This document shows, piece after piece, positions 1-7,333 of a stretch of DNA of 64,000 bases. The notes below the pieces were generated by a model. The model saw nothing but the letters and a program-made list of their open reading frames with translations, was not told where the DNA came from and searched no databases. A program made the translations under genes and the position numbers. This DNA is from an uncultured Flavobacteriales bacterium (lineage in GTDB: Bacteria > Bacteroidota > Bacteroidia > Flavobacteriales_D > Crocinitomicaceae): positions 34,736 through 98,735 of the forward strand of contig CALEIK010000035.1 in NCBI GenBank assembly GCA_937876195.1, in the 5' to 3' direction. Position 1 is the stretch's first letter, and every line of letters begins with the position of its first letter.

Positions 1-276
1 CTCGAATGGTTGCTGAAGCAAGAAATGGGTATTACGGATACAGTAAACATTGGTACGGGAAAGGGAACCAGTGTTTTAGAAATAATTCATATTTTCGAAA
101 AAATTTCAGAACAAGAGTTAAACTGGGAATTTGGAAATAGGAGAGAAGGCGATGTCCCTGAAATTTACGCCGATGTCACAAAAGCAGAACAACTATTAAA
201 TTGGAAAGCAAAACGAAATGTGAAGGATGCTATTTTTGACGCATGGAACTGGGAGTTAAAAAGAAAGAATGATTAA
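1..276 (+). CDS. galE: UDP-glucose 4-epimerase, C-terminal fragment
   Basis: Only the last 91 codons are in the window; the reading frame is open from base 1, so the gene begins upstream. The fragment carries the characteristic GalE C-terminus: NIGTGKGTSVLE, then RREGDVP, then an AD..KA..LL.W stretch that contacts the UDP-sugar in the short-chain dehydrogenase/epimerase family. GalE interconverts UDP-glucose and UDP-galactose with bound NAD in the cytoplasm and supplies galactose for surface polysaccharide, which fits the Wzx/Wzz/Wzy-type genes at 19851-23824. The stop codon lies inside the start of the next gene (8-base overlap), so the two are probably co-transcribed. A related NAD-dependent epimerase cannot be fully excluded from the tail alone. 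Confidence 0.85.
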   Translation, partial: LEWLLKQEMGITDTVNIGTGKGTSVLEIIHIFEKISEQELNWEFGNRREGDVPEIYADVTKAEQLLNWKAKRNVKDAIFDAWNWELKRKND

Positions 277-1015
277 ATATATACTTGCACTGATAACCTG
301 CCTGTTGTTCACTGAAGTAAATGCTCAGTACGACGGGAAAGGTAGAGATGAAATTTCGCGCTTTCGTCCCGGAGCATTTTGGTTTTACACAGGTGTGCGA
401 CCAGGAGAGGAGGGCAGACCTCGTAAATACGACCGACTAATTTTCGACCTTACGTACAACGACTGGATCGGTGACCGAGATGTATTCAAGAACCATTGGG
501 CGTCGCTTGGTTTGAATACCAATGTGATGTTTGATATTCCGCTAACAAAAGGAAATACGGTAGCACTTGGAGTTGGCGTTTCTCACCAATTTACAACGAT
601 TCGACATAACGCTAACCTAGTCCCAGATGCGGTAGAGAAGACCACGACTTTTTACGCAAAAGATTCTAGCGATGTCTTTTCACGGAGTTCATTGACGGGG
701 AACAGCTTTTCCGTTCCGATTGAATTGAGATTCAGAAAAGCGAGCTGGAAACACTTTAAGATTCATTTGGGGGGTAAAATTGGTTATCAGGCCACGATGA
801 ATTCTAAGTACCGTATCCACTCGAATGGATACAAACAAATCCTAAAGAGCAATGAATTTTATGACGTAAATCGCCTCATTTATTCGGCACATGTGCGCAT
901 TGGAATGAGAAATTGGGCGCTTTTTGCAAGTTATAATTTCAATACCTTATTTTCCAATAAACAGAGCACACAATTGAATCTCGTTCAGATGGGATTGAGT
1001 CTCTCACTTTATTAA
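269..1015 (+). CDS. Probable outer-membrane beta-barrel protein, function unknown
   Basis: This 248-residue protein starts with a Sec signal peptide (hydrophobic ILALITCLLF, cleavage after about VNAQ at residue 20). The rest has alternating short amphipathic strands and ends in a hydrophobic/aromatic strand finishing LSLSLY, as expected of a small outer-membrane barrel. No enzymatic motif is visible. The ATG overlaps the galE 3' end by 8 bases, and tatD follows 9 bases after the stop, so it lies within a tight gene run. The barrel assignment rests on composition and strand pattern, not on a recognised signature. A PorT-like role is possible but cannot be supported here. Confidence 0.7.
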   Translation: MIKYILALITCLLFTEVNAQYDGKGRDEISRFRPGAFWFYTGVRPGEEGRPRKYDRLIFDLTYNDWIGDRDVFKNHWASLGLNTNVMFDIPLTKGNTVALGVGVSHQFTTIRHNANLVPDAVEKTTTFYAKDSSDVFSRSSLTGNSFSVPIELRFRKASWKHFKIHLGGKIGYQATMNSKYRIHSNGYKQILKSNEFYDVNRLIYSAHVRIGMRNWALFASYNFNTLFSNKQSTQLNLVQMGLSLSLY

Positions 1016-1024
1016 GTTGATCGA

Positions 1025-1798
1025 ATGTTTATTGATACACACACACATCTTTTTGTAGAGGAGTTTAACGAAGACAGAGATCTTGTCGTCAAACGAGCAA
1101 TAAATGCTGGTGTTGAGATGATGTTATTGCCCAATATTGACGTCGACACCATTGAAGCGATGCATCAGTTGACACAAGCGTTTCCAAAAAATTGTTTCCC
1201 AATGATGGGGCTTCATCCGGGTTCTGTGGACGAGCTGTGGGAAAGTAAGCTTGAAACGATTCGCACACATTTGTTTTCTGGAAAGTATGTGGCCGTTGGT
1301 GAAATTGGAATGGACCTTTATTGGGACAAAACACACATCGAGGCGCAGAAGAAGGTCTTTAGAACGCAAATCGAGTGGGCGAAGGAATTGAAATTACCGA
1401 TTGTTATCCATGCGCGCGAAGCATTTCAGGAAATTTTTGAGATTGTGGATGAATTGAACGATGAGAGATTGTTTGGCGTATTCCACTGTTTCACAGGAAC
1501 TGCGGAAGATGCAGCAAAGATTATTGGATACGGCGGATTTAAATTGGGCTTGGGAGGCGTGCTGACCTATAAGAATGCCAAATTGGACGAATCGCTCAAA
1601 GATGTTCCGTTGGAGCATATTGTGCTTGAAACTGATTCACCTTACCTTCCCCCAGTTCCACATCGTGGGAAGCGCAATGAAAGTGTGTATCTTTTGCACG
1701 TAGCTGAGAAATTGGCGGAAATTTACCAATGCCCATTGAAACAAATAGAGGAACAAACAACAAAAAATGCAGTTGAATTGTTTCAGCTAGACAGATAA
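1025..1798 (+). CDS. tatD: TatD family metal-dependent deoxyribonuclease
   Basis: This 257-residue protein has the complete TatD amidohydrolase-type barrel pattern. The HxH metal ligands are at residues 6 and 8 (FIDTHTHL), a metal-bridging Glu lies in EIGMD near residue 93, His follows in VIHAREA near 128, another His in FHCFTG near 153, and Asp in ETDSPYL near 203. TatD enzymes are cytoplasmic 3'-5' exonucleases acting on DNA and RNA in repair and turnover. Length is normal for the family. It sits between an outer-membrane protein and asparaginase with tiny gaps (9 and 10 bases), suggesting co-transcription. Confidence 0.93.
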   Translation: MFIDTHTHLFVEEFNEDRDLVVKRAINAGVEMMLLPNIDVDTIEAMHQLTQAFPKNCFPMMGLHPGSVDELWESKLETIRTHLFSGKYVAVGEIGMDLYWDKTHIEAQKKVFRTQIEWAKELKLPIVIHAREAFQEIFEIVDELNDERLFGVFHCFTGTAEDAAKIIGYGGFKLGLGGVLTYKNAKLDESLKDVPLEHIVLETDSPYLPPVPHRGKRNESVYLLHVAEKLAEIYQCPLKQIEEQTTKNAVELFQLDR

Positions 1799-1808
1799 TT
1801 TGAAGGAG

Positions 1809-2831
1809 ATGAATCAGAAAGCGAACATACTTGTCATATACACTGGAGGTACTATTGGGATGATGAAAGATCCTGAGACGGCTCAGCTGAAAAGTGTCGA
1901 CTTCAATTTGATTTACAACCATGTTCCTGAATTGAAACGCTTGAATGTTGATTTGGAGACAATCAGCTTTGAACACCCAATTGATTCTTCAGAAATAAGC
2001 ACCGAAAACTGGAAGGCATTGGCGACAATTATCTTTGAGCGCTATGCCCAATTTGATGGTTTCGTCGTGTTGCACGGTTCTGATACGATGGCATATTCGG
2101 CATCGGCATTGAGTTTCATGTTTAATGGATTGAAGAAACCAATTATTTTCACGGGATCACAACTCCCGATTGGAACCATTCGCACTGACGGCAAGGAGAA
2201 CTTGATCACAGCCATTGAAATTGCTGTAGCGAAAAACAGCCATGGGGCTCCATTGATTCAAGAAGTTGCAGTATACTTCGATTATCAACTGTTCAGAGGA
2301 AATCGTTGCACCAAAGATTCAGCGGAGAATTTTGAAGCATTTCGCTCACCGAATTTTGTTCCCTTGGGTGTCGCTGGTGTGCACATTGTCTACAACGAAG
2401 ATAAATTTTACCGTACGAGAAGTCAAGATTTCACGGTGAATATGGACATCAACACAAAGGTTGTTCTGTTGAAGCTATACCCAGGAATTGACTTTGAATT
2501 GTACAAGGGACTTTTTGACCCAAACAACGTCAGTGCCGTTATCCTTGAAACATTTGGAGCAGGAAACGCGCCAACATCAACCGTTTTTAAGGAACTTTTG
2601 AATGATTTTATTGGAAAAGGTGGAATTGTACTCAACATTACGCAATGCAATTCGGGCAGTGTTAAGCAGGGCATGTACGCCACAAGTGCTGTGTTTAATG
2701 ACCTCGGTGTCATCAGCGGTTTGGACATGACCACCGAAGCCGCTGTCACCAAAATGATGTGCTTACTCAATCGACCAAATACCAAAGAGCTGTTGGCGCA
2801 AGATTTACGCGGTGAGCTAACTGTGGTTTAA
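1809..2831 (+). CDS. ansA: Type I L-asparaginase
   Basis: This protein of 340 residues hydrolyses L-asparagine to aspartate and ammonia. The N-terminal TGGTIG motif near residues 12-17 carries the catalytic Thr, and HGSDTMAYSASAL near residue 88 holds the second Thr/Asp pair. TDGKENL and the C-terminal NITQCNSGSV segment are also typical. There is no signal peptide, consistent with the cytoplasmic type I form. The start was placed at the ATG giving MNQKANILVIYTGGTIG. An in-frame TTG nine bases upstream is possible, but it would only add MKE, and the purine run AAGGAG lies between the two. It follows tatD directly. Confidence 0.93.
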   Translation: MNQKANILVIYTGGTIGMMKDPETAQLKSVDFNLIYNHVPELKRLNVDLETISFEHPIDSSEISTENWKALATIIFERYAQFDGFVVLHGSDTMAYSASALSFMFNGLKKPIIFTGSQLPIGTIRTDGKENLITAIEIAVAKNSHGAPLIQEVAVYFDYQLFRGNRCTKDSAENFEAFRSPNFVPLGVAGVHIVYNEDKFYRTRSQDFTVNMDINTKVVLLKLYPGIDFELYKGLFDPNNVSAVILETFGAGNAPTSTVFKELLNDFIGKGGIVLNITQCNSGSVKQGMYATSAVFNDLGVISGLDMTTEAAVTKMMCLLNRPNTKELLAQDLRGELTVV

Positions 2832-2899
2832 AAATAAAAGAAAACGAATCGCCCTTCGAATTCAATTGAATTAGTAATTTAGCGTCCTCAAAAGTAAAA

Positions 2900-2951
2900 G
2901 GAGAGGTGGTCCCGAAGTTTCGGGAAACGCGCGGCCTTAATGGAAAGCGTG
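2900..2951 (+). pseudogene. Degenerate 5' fragment of a tRNA-Ser gene
   Basis: The stretch begins with the same GGAGAGGTGG as the intact tRNA-Ser 63 bases downstream and ends with the same TGGAAAGCGTG that forms its anticodon loop and 3' anticodon stem. Between them the D-arm is replaced by a perfect 7-bp inverted repeat (TCCCGAA-GT-TTCGGGA), and the 5' anticodon stem no longer pairs. No variable arm or T-arm follows. It therefore cannot fold as a tRNA and looks like a decayed or interrupted duplicate. It lies in the likely leader of the real tRNA transcript. Confidence 0.6.
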
Positions 2952-2962
2952 CAACAATATAC

Positions 2963-3047
2963 GGAGAGGTGGCAGAGTGGCTGAACGCGCACGCTTGGAA
3001 AGCGTGTTTACGGAAACGTAACGGGGGTTCGAATCCCCCTCTCTCCG
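2963..3047 (+). tRNA. tRNA-Ser (anticodon GGA)
   Basis: An 85-base type II tRNA. The acceptor stem GGAGAGG pairs with TCTCTCC (one G-T at the last pair), with discriminator G. The anticodon stem CACGC/GCGTG encloses loop TTGGAAA with anticodon GGA at 2997-2999, reading UCC/UCU serine codons. A long variable arm, typical of tRNA-Ser, precedes a T-arm of five G-C pairs around TTCGAAT. CCA is not encoded. A strong terminator hairpin begins eight bases downstream. Confidence 0.97.
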
Positions 3048-3054
3048 CAAGACC

Positions 3055-3095
3055 AAAAGTCTGTTTTCAACGTCAGTTGAAAACAGACTTTTTCC
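3055..3095 (+). terminator. Rho-independent terminator of tRNA-Ser
   Basis: A perfect 17-bp inverted repeat: AAAAGTCTGTTTTCAAC at 3055-3071, a 4-base loop, and its complement at 3076-3092. It runs into TTTTT. The position right behind the tRNA supports termination. Confidence 0.85.
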
Positions 3096-3110
3096 TTTCA
3101 TGGAACAGCC

Positions 3111-3602
3111 AAGACCCCGTCTTGAGCTGAGCAATGAAATGAAAAAGTCATCAGCGCTTCAGCGATGAAAGAGACTTTTGGTCTTGAATATCCCCCTTCG
3201 GGGATCACGGAGTAATCCAATATCCAATTAAGCGATTAAGACCCCGTCTTGAGCTGGATTATGAAATGAAAAAGTCATCAGCGCTTCAGCGATGAAAGAG
3301 ACTTTTGGTCTTGAATATCCCCCTTCGGGGATCACGGAGTAATCCAATATCCAATTAAGCGATTAAGACCCCGTCTTGAGCTGGATTATGAAATGAAAAA
3401 GTCATCAGCGCATCAGCGATGAAAAGGACTTTTGGTCTTGAACCTCCCCCCCTTTGGGATCACGCAGTAATCCCAAGATTCTTCAAATCATAAAGACCCC
3501 GTCTTGAGCTGAGCAATGAAATGAAAAAGTCATCAGCGCTTCAGCGATGAAAGAGACTTTTGGTCTTGAACTTCCCCCCTTCGGGGATCACGTAGTAATC
3601 CC
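3111..3602. repeat. Four tandem dyad-rich repeat units of about 127 bp
   Basis: Units begin at 3111, 3238, 3365 and 3493 with AAGACCCCGTCTTGAGCT, giving periods of 127, 127 and 128 bp. Units 1-2 are nearly identical; units 3 and 4 have substitutions and different linkers. Each unit contains a small hairpin (AAGAC-CCC-GTCTT), a longer one built on AAAAGTC...GACTTTT with TCATC/GATGA and GC-rich inner pairing, and a CCCC-TTC-GGGG hairpin followed by GGATCAC..AGTAATCC. The period is not a multiple of three and there are stops in all frames, so it is non-coding. The 734-base interval 3048-3782 holds this array, the terminator and a short A/T-rich leader, but no gene. Confidence 0.9.
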
Positions 3603-3718
3603 ATTTAACGTTCTTTAGCAATTTCACTAGTGTTTTCAGCACTTTTGCTTCGATATTTTCGTTATATTATTAGCAAATCATTGAGTCGCACAACGCGACA
3701 AACTAAAAATTGAATTTT

Positions 3719-3748
3719 CCGATGGAATCAACTATTTGGTTCCATCGG
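3719..3748 (+). promoter_or_regulatory. Hairpin in the leader of the downstream exported protein
   Basis: A 9-bp perfect stem CCGATGGAA/TTCCATCGG extends through TCA/TGG (one T-G pair) around a 6-base loop. It lies 35 bases before the ATG at 3783 and has no following T-run, so a leader structure or operator is more likely than a terminator. The function is unknown. Confidence 0.45.
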
Positions 3749-3782
3749 TCAAAATAAATAGAAATATTAAATATCAAACATC

Positions 3783-4844
3783 ATGAAAGCATTTATCTTA
3801 TTTCTCGGACTTATCGCATTTTCATTCTCCAGTTTGTCTTCACCTGTGGATGGTAAATTACCAGGAGACAATTTGGATTTAAACGCGGTACTGGAATTAT
3901 TTAAAAAATCGAAGAATCTAGAGGATTTTGAACGAGAGTTAAACTCGGAAAAATCAAAAGTAAACAACCTTGACTTAAACGACGATGGTTTTGTCGACTA
4001 TATCCGTGTGGTGAACTATTCCAGTGGAAATATACATTTGGTGACACTTCAGGTGGCATTTAGCGCAAATGATATCCAGGACGTTGCGGTAATTCATTTA
4101 GACAAACCAGACGACAACAATACCGTTGTTCAGATTGTTGGTGACGAAGCCTTATATGGTCGAGATTACATCATTGAACCCAGAACGGAGTCAGATAGAA
4201 TGGCGGCGAATGTGAGTCATTGGCCAACTGTACAATATATGTATGGTCCACAATATGTTATTTGGGTTTCTCCATGGTACTATGGGTTTTACCCGCACTG
4301 GCACAATCCATGGAGACCTTACCCATGGGATATGTATTACGGATACGTGTATCCTTATTATGGGTATTACAGACCATGTGGTTTTTACCGATCGTATCAT
4401 GCACATACGTTCTATTACAAAAACAAGAATTATTCAAAAACGTACTATCAAAGTCAAAAACATATTGCAGCGCAAAGCACCTTGCCAAAACATAAGCAAG
4501 CAGCGAAAGTTGGTTCAGCGACAATGAGTACAGGCAAACCAGTAAATCCTCATGCGACAAACAAACCTGTGTCATTGGAACGTGATGTTACTAAACCTGT
4601 CGGAAGTGCAGAGAGAAATCCTGTCAACCGTCCCCATCATTCCAACACGGTAAAGCCTACACGTGTAAATCCGACAATGAACAATCCGAATCCTGTGAGA
4701 CAGCCACGTGTGAGTCCGCGTACATCTCCACAGAGAAGTCCCCAAATAAGACCGACTCCAACACCTCAGAGAAATCCACAGGTGCGTCCGAGTTCACCTC
4801 CGCGAAGTAAGCCAATACGTACGGCACCGCAAAAGAGACCTTAA
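3783..4844 (+). CDS. Exported protein with aromatic-rich core and basic Pro/Ser/Arg tail, function unknown
   Basis: This 353-residue protein begins with a signal peptide (MKAFILFLGLIAFSFSSLSS). Residues about 30-130 form a soluble domain with an EF-hand-like DLNDDGFVDYIRVV loop near residue 62. The stretch around residues 140-205 is extremely rich in Trp, Tyr, Pro and Gly (WVSPWYYGFYPHWHNPW). The last 100 or so residues are low-complexity Pro, Arg, Ser, Asn and Thr with a strong positive charge. No catalytic motif is recognised. The aromatic core followed by a basic disordered tail suggests a periplasmic or surface protein interacting with polyanions or cell wall, but this is inference. It stands alone between the repeat array and a terminator. 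Confidence 0.8.
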   Translation: MKAFILFLGLIAFSFSSLSSPVDGKLPGDNLDLNAVLELFKKSKNLEDFERELNSEKSKVNNLDLNDDGFVDYIRVVNYSSGNIHLVTLQVAFSANDIQDVAVIHLDKPDDNNTVVQIVGDEALYGRDYIIEPRTESDRMAANVSHWPTVQYMYGPQYVIWVSPWYYGFYPHWHNPWRPYPWDMYYGYVYPYYGYYRPCGFYRSYHAHTFYYKNKNYSKTYYQSQKHIAAQSTLPKHKQAAKVGSATMSTGKPVNPHATNKPVSLERDVTKPVGSAERNPVNRPHHSNTVKPTRVNPTMNNPNPVRQPRVSPRTSPQRSPQIRPTPTPQRNPQVRPSSPPRSKPIRTAPQKRP

Positions 4845-4850
4845 TACATG

Positions 4851-4899
4851 AATGATTCCCAGTTTCGCTTTTCTTGTTGAATCTGGGAATCATTTTTAT
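4851..4899 (+). terminator. Rho-independent terminator
   Basis: A perfect 12-bp stem AATGATTCCCAG/CTGGGAATCATT surrounds a 20-base loop, followed by TTTTATT. It begins six bases after the stop of the exported W/Y-rich protein and separates it from era. Confidence 0.8.
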
Positions 4900-4969
4900 T
4901 GCTTTTAGCCCCTCAGATTCCCTTCTAATCAATTAAAATTCCGTTACTTTGCACTTCTAATTTGTAGAA

Positions 4970-5845
4970 ATGGCGCATAAATCAGGTTTTGTGAATATTG
5001 TTGGAAGTCCAAATGTTGGTAAATCAACGTTGATGAATCGTTTGGTGGGAGAAAAACTATCGATTGTTACATCTAAGGCGCAAACAACACGTCACAGAAT
5101 CCTTGGGATCGTCAACGATGATGATCATCAAATTGTATTTTCAGATACCCCAGGTGTTGTCAATGCATCGTATAAGTTGCATGAGAACATGATGGAATAT
5201 GTCAATGCGTCAATTTCAGATGCTGATGTTTTACTTTTTATTACCGATATTAAAGAAACGGAGATGAATCACAAGGAGACACTAGAGCGCATTCAACGCT
5301 TAAAAGTGCCTGTTTTGTGTTTGATCAATAAAATGGATCTTTCCGACCAAGAAAATGTAAAGGAAAAATTGGAATACTGGCAATCACGCTTACCCAATGC
5401 CAACGTTTTCCCAATTTCAGCACTGCACGGTTTTAATATTGATGGTGTATGGGAAGAAATTCTAAAGAATATTCCAGAGAGCCCACCTTATTTTGATAAA
5501 GATGCGATATCAGATCGACCTATGCGATTCTTTATTTCTGAAATGATTCGTGAAAAGATCTTTATTCACTGCAAAAAGGAAATTCCTTATTCATGCCAAG
5601 TAGAAATTGAAGAATACCTTGAAGAGGAAAATATTGTGCGCATACGTGCCATCATAATTGTAGAACGCGATTCTCAAAAGGGAATTATCATTGGCAAGGG
5701 TGGAGAGATGTTGAAACGCATCGGACGAGAAGCGCGCATTGAAATGGAAAAATTTATTGATAAAAAAGTGTTTTTGGAGAGCTTTGTGAAAGTCGACAAG
5801 GATTGGAGAGGATCTGAGCAAAAACTGAAGAAATACGGGTATTAG
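4970..5845 (+). CDS. era: GTPase Era, ribosome assembly
   Basis: A 291-residue protein with an N-terminal GTPase domain: G1 GSPNVGKST at residues 12-20, G3 DTPG near 57, G4 NKMD near 119. The C-terminal KH RNA-binding domain has GIIIGKGGEMLKRIG near residue 238. Era binds the 3' end of 16S rRNA and is needed for small-subunit maturation. Length and domain order are standard. The second bacterial tandem GTPase, der, follows after 80 bases on the same strand. Confidence 0.97.
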   Translation: MAHKSGFVNIVGSPNVGKSTLMNRLVGEKLSIVTSKAQTTRHRILGIVNDDDHQIVFSDTPGVVNASYKLHENMMEYVNASISDADVLLFITDIKETEMNHKETLERIQRLKVPVLCLINKMDLSDQENVKEKLEYWQSRLPNANVFPISALHGFNIDGVWEEILKNIPESPPYFDKDAISDRPMRFFISEMIREKIFIHCKKEIPYSCQVEIEEYLEEENIVRIRAIIIVERDSQKGIIIGKGGEMLKRIGREARIEMEKFIDKKVFLESFVKVDKDWRGSEQKLKKYGY

Positions 5846-5870
5846 AATTACGAATTACGAATTACGAATT
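5846..5870. repeat. Short heptamer repeat between era and der
   Basis: Immediately after the era stop codon the heptamer AATTACG occurs three times head to tail, followed by a partial fourth copy. A looser direct repeat built on TTGAAC follows before der. No terminator hairpin is present, so era and der may be transcribed together. Confidence 0.7.
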
Positions 5871-5925
5871 GAAAATTCTACCACCACTTTGAACTATTGA
5901 ACTTTTCACACTTTGAACTTATAAT

Positions 5926-7236
5926 ATGAGCAATATAATCGCAATAGTTGGACGTCCCAACGTGGGTAAATCAACCCTTTTTAATCGACTTACTGAGTCA
6001 CAAACGGCTATCGTTAAAGAGGTGAGTGGAGTTACGCGCGACCGAATTTATGGTAGAGGTGAGTGGAATGGGATTGACTTTTCGGTGATTGATACTGGTG
6101 GTTATGTAAAAGGCTCAGACGATATTTTTGAAGAGGAAATTCGCAAACAGGTTGAAATAGCAATCGATGAAGCGAATGTCATTGTCTTTATGCTCGATGT
6201 CACAACTGGCATTGTCGACTTGGATGAGGTTGTCGCACAGCTTTTGAGAAAGGCGAAGAAAAAAGTTTTCATTGTTGCCAACAAGGTCGATAATACCCAG
6301 AGATTTGGATTGTCTGCCGAATTTTGGTCACTTGGATTGGGTGAAGTGTTTGATCTATCCGCAACGAACGGAAGCGGTACAGGTGAATTACTTGACGAAA
6401 TTGTGAAAGAATTCGACGTCAATGATTCAACGGTGCGAGAAGGAGATGATTTACCGCACATCGCGGTGATCGGAAAGCCAAACGTTGGAAAATCGTCATT
6501 GGTCAATGCGTTGACGGGAGAAGAGCGAAACATTGTCACGAATATATCTGGAACAACAAGAGATACAATCAACACACGGTACAACGCCTATGGATTTGAT
6601 TTCATGCTGATTGATACCGCAGGAATTCGTAAAAAGGCCAAGGTGACAGAGGATATTGAGTACTACTCGGTTTTAAGATCTGTTCGTGCCATTGAAAATT
6701 CCGATGTGTGTATTTTTATGATCGACGCTGAGGAGGGAATTCAGAAGCAAGATTTGAATATTTTTTACATCATCGAAAAGAATTCAAAGGGAGTTGTTGT
6801 TTTGGTGAACAAGTGGGACCTGGTAGAGAAGGACCACAAAACAATGCTTGCATACGAAGAAAAAATTCGTGAACAACTGGCTCCTTTTAACGATGTTCCG
6901 ATTATTTTCACTTCAACAGTGACGAAACAACGGATTCATAAAGCGCTTGAATCGGCGATGGAAGTGTACGAAAATCGTATCCGCAAAATCCCAACATCGG
7001 AAATCAATGAAGTGATGCTGCCAATTATTGAAGGTACACCGCCACCCTCAACGAAAGGAAAATATATCAAAATAAAATACGTGCAACAGTTGCCCACGCA
7101 TTCTCCTGCCTTTGCATTTTTCTGTAATTTACCGCAGTATATTCCAGATAGCTATAAGCGATTTTTAGAGAATCGACTCAGAGAAGAATTTCATTTTACT
7201 GGGGTTCCAATTAAGATATTTTTCCGAAAGAAGTAA
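5926..7236 (+). CDS. der: GTPase Der (EngA), ribosome assembly
   Basis: A 436-residue protein with two consecutive GTPase domains. The first has GRPNVGKST at residues 8-16, DTGG near 57 and NKVD near 119. The second has GKPNVGKSS near 183, DTAGIRKK near 229 and NKWD near 294. A KH-like C-terminal domain completes the family architecture. Der acts in 50S subunit assembly. Length is typical. No terminator is seen downstream, but the next gene has its own promoter-like region. Confidence 0.97.
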   Translation: MSNIIAIVGRPNVGKSTLFNRLTESQTAIVKEVSGVTRDRIYGRGEWNGIDFSVIDTGGYVKGSDDIFEEEIRKQVEIAIDEANVIVFMLDVTTGIVDLDEVVAQLLRKAKKKVFIVANKVDNTQRFGLSAEFWSLGLGEVFDLSATNGSGTGELLDEIVKEFDVNDSTVREGDDLPHIAVIGKPNVGKSSLVNALTGEERNIVTNISGTTRDTINTRYNAYGFDFMLIDTAGIRKKAKVTEDIEYYSVLRSVRAIENSDVCIFMIDAEEGIQKQDLNIFYIIEKNSKGVVVLVNKWDLVEKDHKTMLAYEEKIREQLAPFNDVPIIFTSTVTKQRIHKALESAMEVYENRIRKIPTSEINEVMLPIIEGTPPPSTKGKYIKIKYVQQLPTHSPAFAFFCNLPQYIPDSYKRFLENRLREEFHFTGVPIKIFFRKK

Positions 7237-7272
7237 TGTTCTGGCGGTCAATATCATATTAAAATAGTATTT

Positions 7273-7316
7273 GTTTGGTAGTTTAAAATAAAATGCACAT
7301 ATTTGTGCAACCAAAC
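7273..7316 (+). promoter_or_regulatory. Promoter region with nested inverted repeats before the subtilase gene
   Basis: TTTG at 7274-7277 and CATATTTG at 7298-7305 (one mismatch to TAnnTTTG) are 20 bases apart, the spacing of a Bacteroidota promoter. Over them lie two dyads: GTTTGGT (7273-7279) with ACCAAAC (7310-7316), and inside it TGCACA-TATT-TGTGCA (7294-7309). The inner palindrome covers the -7 box and could be an operator; this is inference. Confidence 0.5.
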
Positions 7317-7333
7317 TATTATAACATTTCATT

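Noticed and set aside
2859..2872. Perfect 14-base palindrome AATTCAATTGAATT before the tRNA region
   Set aside because: It is pure A/T-rich sequence apart from two bases and can arise by chance in this composition; there is no second copy in the window that I noticed.
2906..3134. Open frames on both strands across the tRNA-Ser
   Set aside because: They run through the intact tRNA, its broken copy and the terminator, and have no coding signature.
3111..3602. Possible CRISPR array in the tandem repeats
   Set aside because: Units are about 127 bp with only four copies, there are no short repeats with unique spacers, and no cas genes are nearby.
4191..4575. Overlapping frames on both strands inside the aromatic-rich exported protein gene
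   Set aside because: They result from the TAT/TGG-rich codons of the main gene, which alone has a signal peptide and leader.
6102..6584. 160-codon minus-strand frame within der
   Set aside because: It lies entirely opposite the conserved GTPase domains and has no recognisable protein features.
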